Source: Phymorhynchus buccinoides (taxonomy: Eukaryota; Mollusca; Gastropoda; Neogastropoda; Raphitomidae). From it: a stretch of 64,000 nucleotides of DNA. The stretch covers positions 34,017,432 to 34,081,431 of the forward strand of contig CM065682.1 in NCBI GenBank assembly GCA_017654935.2, read 5' to 3'. The notes beneath the pieces are model-generated. The model made no database searches. It was given only the letters and a program-made list of their open reading frames with translations, and had not been told where the DNA came from. This document shows positions 23,960 through 35,937 of this stretch, in pieces. The position numbers and the translations under genes were made by a program. Numbering within the stretch: the first letter of the stretch is position 1; each line of letters starts with the position of its first letter.

Positions 23960-24884
23960 CAATCGAGGAAAAATCATACTTTGAGATTGAGTCGTAAACA
24001 CAAAGAGGATAGGGTTAGGATCAGCCTAGGGTTATTGTCATGAAACTGAAAGAAACCAGACTTTGAGATCGAGTGTAGTAAACACAAAGAGGATAAGGAT
24101 AGGCTAAGAGGATAGGGTTAGGATCAGCTTAGATTTGTGAAACTGAAACGAATCAGACTTTGACATTGAGAGTCGTAAACATGAAGAGAATAGGGTTAGG
24201 ATCAGCCTAGGGTTGTTGTTATGAAACTGAAAGAAAGACGACTTTGACTTTTGAGATAGAGAGTCGTAATCACGAAGAGAGTAGGGTTAGGGCCAGCCAA
24301 GGGTTGTCATGAAACTGAAAAGAACCAGACTTTGAGATCGAGTCGTTAACACAAAGAGGATAGGGTTACGATCAGCCTAGGGTTATTGCTATAAAACTGA
24401 AAGAAACCAGACTTTGACGTTGAGAGCCGTAAACACGAAGAGGATAGGGTTAGGATCAGTCTAGGGTTGTTGTCATTGAACTGAAACGAACCAGACTTTG
24501 AGATCGAAAATCATAAACATGTAGGGGATAGGGTTAGGATCAGCTTAGGGTTGTCATGAAACTGAAAAGAACCAGACTTTAAGATCGAGAGTCGCAATCA
24601 TGAAGATGATAAGGTTAGTGTCAGCCTAGGGATGTTGTCATGAAACTGACAGAAACCAGACTTTGAGATCAAGAGCATTAACATGAAGAGGATAGGGTTA
24701 GGATCAGCCTAGGGTTGTTGTGAAACTGAAAAGAACCAGACTTTATGATGGAGAGCCATACACATTAATAGGATAGGGCTAGGATCAGCCTAGGGTTGTT
24801 GTAATAAAACTGAAAGAAACCAGACTTCGAAAGCAAGAGTCGTAAACACGAAGAGTATAGGGATAGGATCAGCCTAACCCTAAC
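23960..24884 (+). repeat. ~88-bp tandem array with TTAGGG-like core
   Basis: About ten units follow GATAGGGTTAGGATCAGCCT, then AGGGTTGTTGTCATGAAACT, then GAAAGAAACCAGACTTTGAG and ATCGAGAGTCGTAAACACGA. The last four or five units match 63656-64000 unit by unit in the same order, so the arrays share ancestry as blocks. The array stops where the inverted duplication starts. Confidence 0.92.
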
Positions 24885-26439
24885 CCTGAACATACATTAA
24901 GGCTTTTTGGTGATAGCCTCTGAAAGTGTATTCAGTCCATCGCCAGGTTTCATCATCGATGGCATGCTACAGTCATAAGGCAATGTGAATTAAAAACAAC
25001 ACCTCATTGTATAATATGGAATGCACACTTTCAAAAAGGGGATCATTATTGAAAGCTGAGTAAAAACAAAAACACTGACTATCCTCAGTATGACCGAGAA
25101 ATACAGTCAACAGGAAGGTTTAATAGATAGATATGTTCAAATATATTTGACATATTCACATCATGATGCTCAGTTTTCATGTGAATTTATGTTTGTAATG
25201 TTGTGAGTGGTAAGACATTTCAGCCTGATTAAAATCAACGTCGAGGTGTCTTTGCTAAATTCTCCTATTCCTGTCAGTCTTTTGTAACATCGGACTTTTA
25301 GAAGACGAGATAGTTTTTCTGCTTTGAAAACCAAGCCAGAAAAATGGAACTTGCTATTAAGTCTTTTTTTGAAAGTAGAAATTTCTAACGCACGATATTT
25401 GTTTTGCTACTGATGAACTTGTCCTCGTTTTTGTGTGTGGTTTGTTTTGTATTTGAATCTCACATAAACAAAATGAAGTCTCCCAAAGGAGGTTACAATC
25501 TTTTGTATTGTGATTATTAGCCTTTAACCCTTTCATCGCCAGTCATATTTCAGCCAGAAATGTCCATCCAATTTACCTGGGTAGAGAACACAACCATCTG
25601 CAGTATTGGGGATTCTTCTGTGACATATATAAAATAGGGTCTATCCTTACTTCCCAACACTAAGACAATAGGGTCGTTGTATAATAGAACCCAATTTGAT
25701 GACTTTTAGTGAAACAGAAGGTAAATCATTGTGGTGCTAAAATACGACTTTGGTGGTGATAGGGTTAATAACTACAGCCAACTCTCGGCCACCGAGAAAC
25801 CTACCCAAGTCAATGCACATCTGAAAAGCGTTCTTACAGAGCACAACAGACATGCTGGAGTGTATCCCTTTGCACAGTGGGAGCAAAAAATGAACAACGT
25901 CGGGCATTCTTTCCTTTCTTTCTTTTCTTTTGATATTACTTTTCTTTCGTAATGTTTGTTTCTTTAATTTCCTTCTTGTCAATGGAATCAGAACTTATTT
26001 TGCAGTTCTAATGCAGATTAAGCTGATCTGAATGTTAATTACTCTTTATCTCTGGGAAATGTGCTCTATTGTTTCAACAATTTATGACATATACTCCTTT
26101 CCCAAAAAGACACGTGAATTGATTACACTACCTGTTTATTTAGAGAAAAGGCAACATAAATCCAGCAATCAAACGGTTATGTTCATTGGTGTGAGCATTT
26201 ACAGTGTGATATCGGGGAAAGAACAGTCAATGTTTCGATGTGTTGTCGTTGTACTGTTTAACGTTGGAAAATGTCCCGTTTTTTTCAGCTTCTGACATTA
26301 GTTTTCATTTAAATTCATTTGCCTACATCAACAAATTTCGGTGTTTTCTATTGCATGTATCTGTGTTACAATCGTCAAACAACATTTTCAACTGTACAGA
26401 GAGCACAATGTAAGCTTCTAGCTTGTCGTTGCTGATGAG

Positions 26440-26695
26440 TTTGATATCTGCAGCACTAGAAAAGACAACCTAATCCCTTTGGCTGCAGCACTAGAAAAGA
26501 CAACCTAATCCCTTGGGCTGCAGCACTCGAAAAGACAATGCAACATAATCCCTTGGGCTGCAGCACTAGAAAAGACAACCGAATCCCTTGCACTGCAGCA
26601 CTAGAAAAGACAACCTAATCCCTTTGGCTGCAGCACTAGAAAAGACAGTACAACCTAATCCCTTTGACTGCAGCACTAGAAAAGACATTGCTAGG
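26440..26695 (+). repeat. ~36-bp tandem repeat (CTGCAG units)
   Basis: About seven units follow GCTGCAGCACTAGAAAAGAC then AACCTAATCCCTTTGG. Two units carry a small insertion (AGTAC, AATGC). The mirror array is at 34780-35022. Confidence 0.9.
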
Positions 26696-26789
26696 GACTA
26701 GGGATTAGAATTCAATTATTACTGCTCTTAAACTATCAACTCCACCCTCGTTTTGTCTTTCTTCTCTTACAACTGAAACAATATGTTGA

Positions 26790-26995
26790 TTCCAATTTGT
26801 ACTGGATTCCATTTTCTACTGGCTGTCAGTACAAATTGGAATTCCGATTTGTACTAGTAGAAATCAGAATTCCAATTTCTACTAGAAAAAGTCCAGTAGA
26901 AATTAGAATTCCGATTTCTACTAGTACAAATTGGAATTCCGATTTGTACTTGTAGGATTCCGAATCCTACTGGATTCCCATTTCTACTGTGACAT
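26790..26995. repeat. Self-complementary GGAATTCC/CTAGTAG repeat cluster
   Basis: Alternating AAATTGGAATTCC, TACTAGTAGAAAT and AGAATTCCAATTTCTACT units can pair with one another in many registers. The mirror is at 34480-34680. Confidence 0.8.
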
Positions 26996-27383
26996 CTACA
27001 TCTATGTATGTTCATGTGCTGTGTATCTAATAACAGTCGTTTAAACCAACGTTTCGGGGTGAATGTGTCCTAGGCACTCGATCAGGCGCGGATTCCAATA
27101 TCAATGTGGTAGTTTACGAAAACGTATTGGACGCACAGTTTGTTTCCTTCAAGCAATCGTGGGACAAAAATAATTTAGTGGCATTTCGTGTCTTCAAACA
27201 GATTGCAAAGCTGATCTTACATCCGCTAGAAAACACGCAACTGCCCAGTATGGCAAATTTGCCCTGCTTTGATACCACAAAGCCTAACCAATTCTGGTGC
27301 ATCGACTGCAATCCCAGTGGTACTGAATCTTTATTACAGATTAAAGTTGGTTAAATCATGATTTCCTCTTGCAATTCCACTAT

Positions 27384-27883
27384 NNNNNNNNNNNNNNNNN
27401 NNNNNNNNNNNNNNNNNNNNNNNNNNNNNNNNNNNNNNNNNNNNNNNNNNNNNNNNNNNNNNNNNNNNNNNNNNNNNNNNNNNNNNNNNNNNNNNNNNNN
27501 NNNNNNNNNNNNNNNNNNNNNNNNNNNNNNNNNNNNNNNNNNNNNNNNNNNNNNNNNNNNNNNNNNNNNNNNNNNNNNNNNNNNNNNNNNNNNNNNNNNN
27601 NNNNNNNNNNNNNNNNNNNNNNNNNNNNNNNNNNNNNNNNNNNNNNNNNNNNNNNNNNNNNNNNNNNNNNNNNNNNNNNNNNNNNNNNNNNNNNNNNNNN
27701 NNNNNNNNNNNNNNNNNNNNNNNNNNNNNNNNNNNNNNNNNNNNNNNNNNNNNNNNNNNNNNNNNNNNNNNNNNNNNNNNNNNNNNNNNNNNNNNNNNNN
27801 NNNNNNNNNNNNNNNNNNNNNNNNNNNNNNNNNNNNNNNNNNNNNNNNNNNNNNNNNNNNNNNNNNNNNNNNNNNNNNNNNNN
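27384..27883. other. Assembly gap (500 N)
   Basis: Placeholder gap. It begins exactly where the left arm of the inverted duplication is still matching the right arm. Confidence 0.99.
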
Positions 27884-28004
27884 GTGTGATTGCATGCGCA
27901 CCCTGGTTTGCATGTGCTTGCAAGGTACCAGACACATATATCTCAATGTTTCTTCAAGTGTCTGTCGTTGTGTGTATGTCTATATGACTCTTTTTTCTAT
28001 TAAA

Positions 28005-28296
<292 letters not shown>

Positions 28297-28617
28297 TGTG
28301 TGTGCGCGTGCACGCGTGTGTTGTGTGCCTGTGACATTACCTGTGTTTCTGTGTGCATACTATATGGTATGTGTGCTTGTATGTGTGTACTATATATGTA
28401 AGATCCTGATTATATTTATACAGGTAGATGTTACACAAGTGTACGTGTCTACACGTATGTGTGAGTCTCTTTCTGCGCACCAATAATCAACACAGTTCAG
28501 TTTAATTAATGATATGCCATTGTGTGAACATTGATTGACAACAATGGTAAAATTGTTTGTCCTTTATCTGTCTTTGTAATTGTTACAACACACTGATACA
28601 GACTGGAACATACAACA

Positions 28618-29077
28618 AACAAACAACTACACGACAAGTGTAAAGTGACGTTATTATATTCGCAAGAGACAAAACAAAACTACTGGATTTTTCGGCGAAT
28701 GCGCCTTTATCAACACAGACAAACAAGAAAACAGCAAATAGCAAAAGGAGCAAAAAACAGGCAACAAAAGGAGCAAAAAATCAACAAGATCAAAATCAAA
28801 AAACGGTACTTCCCCTCTACCGTCCAATGCGTAAATAATACAATCAAGTTGAAACCAAAGAAAAAGGCATGCATTTGTGAACACAAATTAAGGGGCAAAA
28901 AAGAAAAGAGAAGAAAGAAAGAAAGAATGTTTTGAGATGAGAGAGGTTGGGGACAGTGAGTACGCAATCATAAATGGCAGAAGTTGGAAATCTTTGTTTT
29001 CGCCCAAATATCCAGTAGTTGTGTTTTGTCTCTTGTGAAATAAATAACGTCACTTTACACTTGTGTAGTTGTTTGTT
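28618..29077. mobile_element. TIR element / MITE (460 bp)
   Basis: The two ends are inverted copies over about 80 bp, starting AACAAACAACTACAC and continuing through AAGTGTAAAGTGACGTTATT and AGAGACAAAACA. The interior is A-rich on the + strand and shows no transposase. The inverted ends argue for a non-autonomous DNA transposon. A clear target duplication was not identified. Confidence 0.75.
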
Positions 29078-29449
29078 ACCAGTCGCGAAGCGAGACTGGT
29101 ATTGTTTTCACTTTGTCCGTCCGTCCGTCCGTGTTCAAATTTGCTCAAAATGCATATTTCGGTGTAAAATGGCCTCACATAGAGCTATCAGTGTGTTTCA
29201 AGAACAAAAACAAAGGTTTGTTTGTCTGTCTGTCTGTTTGTCTGTTTGTCTGGGACAGCGATAACTCGAGAACGCTTGGATATATCAACATGAAAATGTA
29301 CAGGTGGATACTAGGGGTCAAGCTTGGACAAGTTCGAATTTGGGCAACATCGGGTTAGCGGTTAAGGGTTTGGGTTGAGATTAGGGTTAGGGTTAGGGTT
29401 AGGGGTGCAAGCGTGTGTCGCGACTGGGTCAGTTTACGCAAGTACTCTA
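29078..29449 (+). mobile_element. Hairpin-headed dispersed repeat
   Basis: The repeat starts immediately after the MITE with the hairpin ACCAGTCGCGAAGCGAGACT (followed by GGT). It then has TCCG repeats at 29116-29132, TGTC/TGTT repeats at 29220-29250 and TTAGGGTTAGGG at 29383-29402. It ends near CGCGACTGGGT (29419-29429) and CTCTAG. The start and end carry inverted ACCAGTCGCG/CGCGACTGGGT. TTTGTT occurs at both flanks and may be a duplication. A Helitron-like origin is possible but unproven. Confidence 0.5.
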
Positions 29450-31130
29450 GTTTGTTGTTTGTATTTGTTAAAGAAAATGAGTCTAGTCGTTAGGACTATT
29501 ACTTTCTTACTACCCTTCTTGGTGTTACGTTTGTCAGTCTTGTTATAGTTGTCGCCCCTGTTCACACTGTACTGAATTTTCTTTGCAACATTATCCTAAC
29601 TGAGAGAAGGAACGAAAGGGTCACAGAGTGAAGATCGGAGGATGGGGGAAAGCGGCGAGGACATGTCTGTCGCTCAGGAAAACTCTTGGTGGATTTTGGT
29701 GTGTGGTGGTTTTTTTTGGTATTTTTGCGGGGTTTTTTTTTAATCTCCTTAGTATTGTTTCAAAAAGTCTGAGTACTGCTGGAAAGGACATTCGGACCAT
29801 GGGCCATAAAGCCCAGTTTGATCCCTTTTGAGGGTATTTCAAACAACATCTCCACGCTGATTGTATCACTAAAGATCCTAATTAGTGTCAAAGAATCAAC
29901 GCGAGCGTGACAATTTACAGAATATAATATAGCACGCCCTTTAAAAAGAACATACTATATTTGGACACCGAATTCACTCAGCAAATAAAGCAATGTAGGA
30001 TTATTAAGTGTTGATTTGGGGCATGCTTAAATAATAGCAAAGGCATACAGAATGCAAAACATACAAAATATTTTGGGGGAAAACCTGTCTTGTATTTATC
30101 ATTTGTGATAAAGCTCAATGTTTAGTTAATGCATAATCCACAACCAGTTTGGAAAAAAAGACTTTTAAATGTAAACTATAAGTAATGGGGCTGCTGACAG
30201 CAGAATATTTACACTACACTATAATATCTGGCGGGTCACACCATGTTGAGTATTATTCTGCTGCCAGCGGTGGCGGACAGCCATCATACATGTTCAATAG
30301 AATCATCTTAGACTGGGTGCACTGTGTTGATCATTTCAATGAGAACTGTATTCCCTAAAAGTGTGTGTTTTACATTGTATGTTAAGAAGTTTTTATATTA
30401 TGTTGCCCTGTAAAGTGGTTTAATATTGACTTCAGAAATGGTTCATATCATTGTTGAGTTTGTATGTATTTTATATTAAGTACTGTTAGGGAAACATGTT
30501 TGTTATTTTTGTATGCAAATTATTGGTACATGAAAATGTTTGCAAATATTATATAAGTGGAGCTGCATTTTAATGTTAATATTGCTTAACTCAGTTTTAT
30601 GCAAGGTAATATTGCTACTTAAATAGGTTTGGTAATAGGATACTGGCACTTTTTAAATAAAGTAGCCCATTATCACTCAATTAATGGTGTGGTCTTGATT
30701 CGTTGCAAAAAAGGTTTTGTGTGGATGCAAGAAACACGAAGACTTTTAAATGTAAACTATAACTCAGCATAAGTAAAAGTATCAGTAATTTGATCTGTCA
30801 TTCTGTCGAAAACATCACAACCATCGACTAAGATTAAGTAAGAATCACTTCTATTTTCTAGTTCATCATCATTTTTGTTTTTCTTCATAATGTTTTACAC
30901 ATAACCGAAGATAGGCCAGGGGAAGAGACTGAACTAAGTAAAAGTATGTTTCACAGTTGTGCCCCTTCGGCTGAGTTTAGCTACATTATCAAAATGCATC
31001 ATGGCGCGAAACGGTTCGTGAGTGATGGTGGGTGCGGAAGGCGCATTGAGGACGAGGTGAATAAGGACGGCCATAGGACAGCTGACGAGCGGGGAGGGAG
31101 GGACGTGGGAGATAAGTATCAGCGCGCGTG
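29450..31130. other. No recognised feature
   Basis: Unique-looking sequence with no reading frame of recognisable family. A 23-bp phrase (AGACTTTTAAATGTAAACTA followed by TAA) occurs at about 30160 and 30740, so a small dispersed repeat is present. The stretch may hold upstream regulatory sequence or 5' exons of the GPCR gene, which cannot be judged. Confidence 0.5.
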
Positions 31131-31142
31131 CACGTGTGTGTG

Positions 31143-31174
<32 letters not shown>

Positions 31175-31175
31175 T

Positions 31176-31261
<86 letters not shown>
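31131..31261. repeat. (GCGT)n and (GT)n microsatellite
   Basis: About seven GCGT units followed by about 42 GT units, 320 bp upstream of the GPCR start codon. Confidence 0.96.
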
Positions 31262-31262
<1 letters not shown>

Positions 31263-31579
31263 GCATCGTAAAGCGACGGTTCTGTGTATGTTAAAGGAAG
31301 TACCATTCTTTCCTTCTTTTTGTCAATGTGGGTTTCAGTTTCAATGGATATTTCGTCTCATTTTGCATGATCTAAGACATCACATCGAAACATTGCGGCC
31401 GTGAAGTAAGTTGAATGCGACAAGACGGAAAGAAATAAAAACATTATTTGAAGTTATTTTTTAAGGACAAAAACGTTTTTCAAAACAATGCTGTTGCAAT
31501 TCTTTGTGGGGCTTATTATTTAGACGTGCAACGGAATCATTCTCTCCTGACGCTGCATTCACTTTCAGCTGAGTTCAAA

Positions 31580-32617
31580 ATGGCGGTGTCTTCATCTTTC
31601 TTATCTTCGTTGCCAGATAATTCCACCTCACATGGAAGTGGATTACAGTCTGATGACACCCCTTGGGACTCCCATCCTTATGTTGTCTTCAGCAAATATA
31701 TCAGCAACATCGGCTATTCTAGCATCCTTCTTTTGGGGAGTTTTGGAAACGCCATGACCATCGTGATAGCGAGGAGAATGATGTCAGAAGATTCCCTCAT
31801 TGAGTATTACTTTATTGCACTGGCGAGTGCTGATTCTGTCGTGATCCTAAGAGCGCCAGTTGTCGAATTGTTGGGTGCTGCGTTTGATATTAATTTGCTG
31901 GCAAACAACCCTGGCTGTAAAATTATACAGTGGTTATCGTGGTCAACGACGCTCTGTGGGTGGTACCTGGTGTGTCTGACCTTACACAGAGCCATGTCTG
32001 TGGCGTGGCCACATCGGATCAACGTGCTGTGCAGTCGACAAAAAGTACTTATTCTTCTTGTAGTAATCGGTCTATGCGTTCCTGTTCTATATTCGCATTT
32101 ATTATACGGATTTAAAATGTTTTATAATGAAGCTTATGGCTATTCTTGTTGGATGGATTCAGATTATAAATATTTTTCTGAGAATGTGTGGGTGTATTTA
32201 GAAATGGTTATAGATACCATAATTCCATTTATTTTGATGGTTGCTGGCAACGCTATTTTGATCTGGAAGCTCAAGAAGTCCATGAAAGAAACTCGCCAGA
32301 AATTAACTGGAGGACACACTGACCAGAATCTGGCACGAGAAAAAGCCGCCGATTCCGTGACCTTAACTGTGATTGTCGTGTCCCTGACCTATATTGTGCT
32401 AACCTTGCCCCAGTCTGTCTACTTTATCATGTTCTTTTTTGCTAGTGGCACAACCATTGATTTTTACGCCAAAAGATGGCTTGTGTACAATGTGACCTTT
32501 GTGTTATTGCATTTTAACAGTATTGTGAACTTTTACCTCTACTGCCTGACAGGGAGAAAGTTCCGAAAGGAATTCTTCAAGTTGATCTCCTGCACAAAGA
32601 ATAAAAGGACTCGTTAA
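31580..32617 (+). CDS. Class A GPCR, neuropeptide-receptor-like
   Basis: A 345-residue seven-helix receptor in one exon, acting at the plasma membrane through G proteins. I chose the ATG at 31580 (CAAAATGGC context) over one 132 bases upstream. The later start gives a normal extracellular N-terminus with an NST glycosylation site at 14-16. Helix 1 carries GN at 56-57; helix 2 LASAD with Asp85. Cys113 and Cys190 can form the conserved disulfide. The DRY position reads LHRAM (135-139), so the Asp is replaced. Helix 6 keeps Pro277 without the CW.P Cys-Trp. Helix 7 has NFYLY at 317-321 in place of NPxxY, as in FMRFamide-type receptors. The tail is short and basic. The ligand is unknown. No break is seen. 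It lies between the arms of an inverted duplication. Confidence 0.88.
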   Translation: MAVSSSFLSSLPDNSTSHGSGLQSDDTPWDSHPYVVFSKYISNIGYSSILLLGSFGNAMTIVIARRMMSEDSLIEYYFIALASADSVVILRAPVVELLGAAFDINLLANNPGCKIIQWLSWSTTLCGWYLVCLTLHRAMSVAWPHRINVLCSRQKVLILLVVIGLCVPVLYSHLLYGFKMFYNEAYGYSCWMDSDYKYFSENVWVYLEMVIDTIIPFILMVAGNAILIWKLKKSMKETRQKLTGGHTDQNLAREKAADSVTLTVIVVSLTYIVLTLPQSVYFIMFFFASGTTIDFYAKRWLVYNVTFVLLHFNSIVNFYLYCLTGRKFRKEFFKLISCTKNKRTR

Positions 32618-33180
32618 AAAAATCTCTGTGCTGAGCTCACTACCGTTTCCCTCATTTGTCTGCAGATGGCGAAATAGATGAAAACTACAGAATTAAATTT
32701 GAATTTCGTTTCGCATTAGGCCAATACACAAATACAAACGGCAACCTCGTGTGAGGTCCACATTTTTCATTTTTACATAAATGTGACCCATGCGAAAGGG
32801 ACATTAAGTGTCAAAATGACCATTCTGAGACAATAAGCTGTTAAACTCTGCAGACACGTCTCTTTGAAATTATATAAGAACCATTCTTGTAACTGTTTTC
32901 GTTTTAGAGTTATGAGCATTCAAATTTGGTTGGGTGACTGTCGGTCATTAGGATAAATCACAGTCTAATTTTAGCATAGCTGAAGAACATGCATCGCCCT
33001 ACTAATTTCAAAGCACCTTTTGGAGTATTTAGAGACCATTTAATAAAGACTATCCTTTATAAATATGAAAGATGAGATGCTAGAGGGTACGAAAATGCCC
33101 ATAACTCATAATTGATTATTTTCAGAGATTTTGGACTTTGCAAGCCTTTTATGAGAAACTAGCCCAGCGACTTAATGTTT
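32618..33180. other. GPCR 3' flank, no further feature
   Basis: AT-rich sequence that probably includes the 3' UTR. A possible polyadenylation signal is the TTTAATAAAG at 33039-33048. No other gene is seen. Confidence 0.45.
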
Positions 33181-33199
33181 CTATCGTGGTGCTGGGTCA

Positions 33200-33690
33200 C
33201 CATTAAGACGTTGGTGAGAATTGTGAGATTAAAACATTGTGTAGCAGCTATATTATTAGAGAAGGATTTGCAAATTTTCTGTTCACTTGCATAGGGTAGG
33301 ACGTTGGTGATCATTGTGATATTAAAACATTGTGTAGCAGCTATATTATTAGAGAAGGATTTGCGAATTTTCTGTTCACTTGCATAGGGTAAGACGTTCG
33401 TGAGCATTGTGAGATTAAAACTTTGTATCGCAGCTATATTATTAGAGAAGGATTTGCGAATTTTCTGTTCACTTGCATAGGGTAGGACGTTGGTGATCAT
33501 TGTGATATTAAAACATTGTATAGCAGCTATATTATTAGAGAAGGATTTGCACATTTTCTGGTCACTTGCATAGGGTAAGACGTTGGTGAGCATTGTGAGA
33601 TTAAAACATTGTATAGCAGCTATATGATTAGAGAAGGATTTGAAATGTTCTGGTCACTTCCATAGGGTAAAGCATAGGTTCAGGCATAGG
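33200..33690. repeat. ~93-bp minisatellite, open on the minus strand
   Basis: Five units, each with AGACGTTGGTGA, ATTGTGAGATTAAAACATTG, CAGCTATATTATTAGAGAAG and CACTTGCATAGGGTA. The unit is 31 codons long, so a minus-strand frame (33159-33593, 144 residues) stays open through the repeats. The frame has no recognisable domain and no supporting context. I treat it as a repeat rather than a gene. Confidence 0.88.
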
Positions 33691-33699
33691 TGTAAGTAC

Positions 33700-34077
33700 A
33701 CTTACTTCCAAACGAAATGCAAAAAATATTATGGGCCTTTTTAAATGCTTAAACTATATTGAATAACATTTGAGGCTATGAAATATTTTACTCCGAGGCC
33801 TAATCTCCCATGCAATGAAAAAATACCATGGTCAGTATTAATAAAGCATCGAGGAAGAGCCGTTTGAAACAGCACATGAAATGGTTTAAATAGGATGCGC
33901 TTGCACACCGTTCTGACATGTGTCAACGGTGTTCAGATATAACTTGTGAATAAAGTTCCCCCCTAAGCCCTCAACATTATATATAACCCTTGTCATTTGC
34001 GCGAAAACCAAATCCAAAGTATTAGCCTAGAAGAGTGTAGTCGGTCCCTTGGTCATTTCGAGACTGACAAAGACGCC
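33700..34077. other. No recognised feature
   Basis: Unique AT-rich sequence between the minisatellite and the right arm of the inverted duplication. Confidence 0.5.
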
Positions 34078-35155
34078 AGAGATAGTGGAATTGCAAGAGG
34101 AAATCATGATTTAACCAACTTTAATCTGTAATAAAGATTCAGTACCACTGGGATTGCAGTCGATGCACCAGAATTGGTTAGGCTTTGTGGTATCAAAGCG
34201 GGGCAAATTTGCCATACTGGGCAGTTGCGTGTTTTCTAGCGGATGTAAGATCAGCTTTGCATTCTGTTTGAAGACACGAAATGCCAGCTAAATTATTTTT
34301 GTCCCACGATTGCTTGAAGGAAACAAACTGTGCGTCCAATACGTTTTCGTAAACTACCACATTGATATTGGAATCCGCGCCTGATCGAGTGCCTAGGACA
34401 CATTCACCCCAAAACGTTGGTGTAAACGACTTTTATTAGATACACAGCACATGAACATACATAGATGTAGATGTCACAGTAGAAATGGGAATCCAGTAGG
34501 ATTCGGAATCCTACAAGTACAAATCGGAATTCCAATTTGTACTAGTAGAAATCGGAATTCTAATTTCTACTGGACTTTTTCTAGTAGAAATTGGAATTCT
34601 GATTTCTACTAGTACAAATCGGAATTCCAATTTGTACTGACAGCCAGTAGAAAATGGAATCCAGTACAAATTGGAATCAACATATTGTTTCAGTTGTAAG
34701 AGAAGAAAGACAAAACGAGGGTGGAGTTGATAGCTTAAGAGCAGTAATAATTGAATTATAATCCCTAGTCCCTAGCAATGTCTTTTCTAGTGCTGCAGTC
34801 AAAGGGATTAGGTTGTACTGTCTTTTCTAGTGCTGCAGCCAAAGGGATTAGGTTGTCTTTTCTAGTGCTGCAGTCCAATGGATTCGGTTGTCTTTTCTAG
34901 TGCTGCAGCCCAAGGGATTATGTTGCACTGTCTTTTTGAGTGCTGCAGCCCAAGGGATTAGGTTGTCTTTTCTAGTGCTGCAGCCAAAGGGATTAGGTTG
35001 TCTTTTCTAGTGCTGCAGATATCAAACTCATCAGCAACGACAAGCTAGAAGCTTACATTGTGCTCTCTGTACAGTTGAAAATGTTGTTTGACGATTGTAA
35101 CACAGATACATGCAATAGAAAACACCGAAATTTGTTGATGTAGGCAAATGAATTT
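34078..35155 (-). repeat. Right arm of inverted duplication, inner part
   Basis: Reverse complement of 26311-27383. It includes mirrored copies of the 36-bp tandem repeat (34780-35022) and the GGAATTCC fold-back cluster (34480-34680). Differences from the left arm are scattered substitutions and small indels, a few percent by eye. Confidence 0.88.
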
Positions 35156-35229
35156 AATAATAATAATAATAATAATAAACGGATATTTATATAGCGCTTT
35201 TTATCGAGCACAAAGCGCTTGTCAATCAG

Positions 35230-35790
35230 TATTGAAACACTCACACACGCAAAACAGACGCACACGCACGTACGTGCACGCACGAGCGTGAACGCGTTCT
35301 TGCACACAAACATACCCACACATACCCACACACATTTCATCAAACACACAGAAAACACATTCTCACTGAAGCGCACACAAACTTACTCAAGCATACACTT
35401 GTACAAACACGCGCACACGCACGCACACACATACACACACGCGCACTCACATACACAAAGCACTCACGTGTACTCACACTCACAGACACATACTCACACA
35501 CACTCCTCCCCCCCCTCTCTAGTGAACACAATCTCTCCTGCGCACGCATACACTCATACACATGCAAGCAGATATACCCACACAGAACACACACAACACA
35601 CTCACACACACACACACACACCTGCTTGGAAGTGCGGCCGTGGGCGCACGCACACTCACATTCGCGCACACGCTCACAAAGTACATACATACACATACAC
35701 ACACACAAATTACATACATACAAACATACGGACATACATCGCGCACACGCACGCACGCACACGCACGCACGCACACGCACACACACGCAC

Positions 35791-35863
<73 letters not shown>

Positions 35864-35864
35864 A

Positions 35865-35915
<51 letters not shown>
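35230..35915. repeat. (CA)n-rich microsatellite in the LINE B 3' UTR
   Basis: Impure CACACG/CATACA repeats become a pure CA tract at 35790-35914 with one CGCACAAT break. Predicted Thr-His and Cys-Val proteins are artefacts. Confidence 0.93.
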
Positions 35916-35916
<1 letters not shown>

Positions 35917-35937
35917 GTGCACATGGAGATGGGGGTG

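Larger units (their letters stand above)
24885..27383 (+). repeat. Left arm of inverted duplication flanking the GPCR
   Basis: The arm matches the reverse complement of 39484-40918 followed by 34078-35155. It runs into the assembly gap at 27384, so the inner boundary is unknown. It contains the 37-bp tandem repeat at 26440-26700 and the fold-back region at 26790-26990. The empty target site of LINE B is at 26310/26311. Short frames (for example 25731-25952) are conserved in both arms only because the DNA is duplicated. Confidence 0.9.

Noticed and set aside
25731..25952. Conserved small protein present in both arms (25731-25952 and 39854-40075)
   Set aside because: It is identical because the DNA is duplicated; no domain, codon bias or start context supports it.
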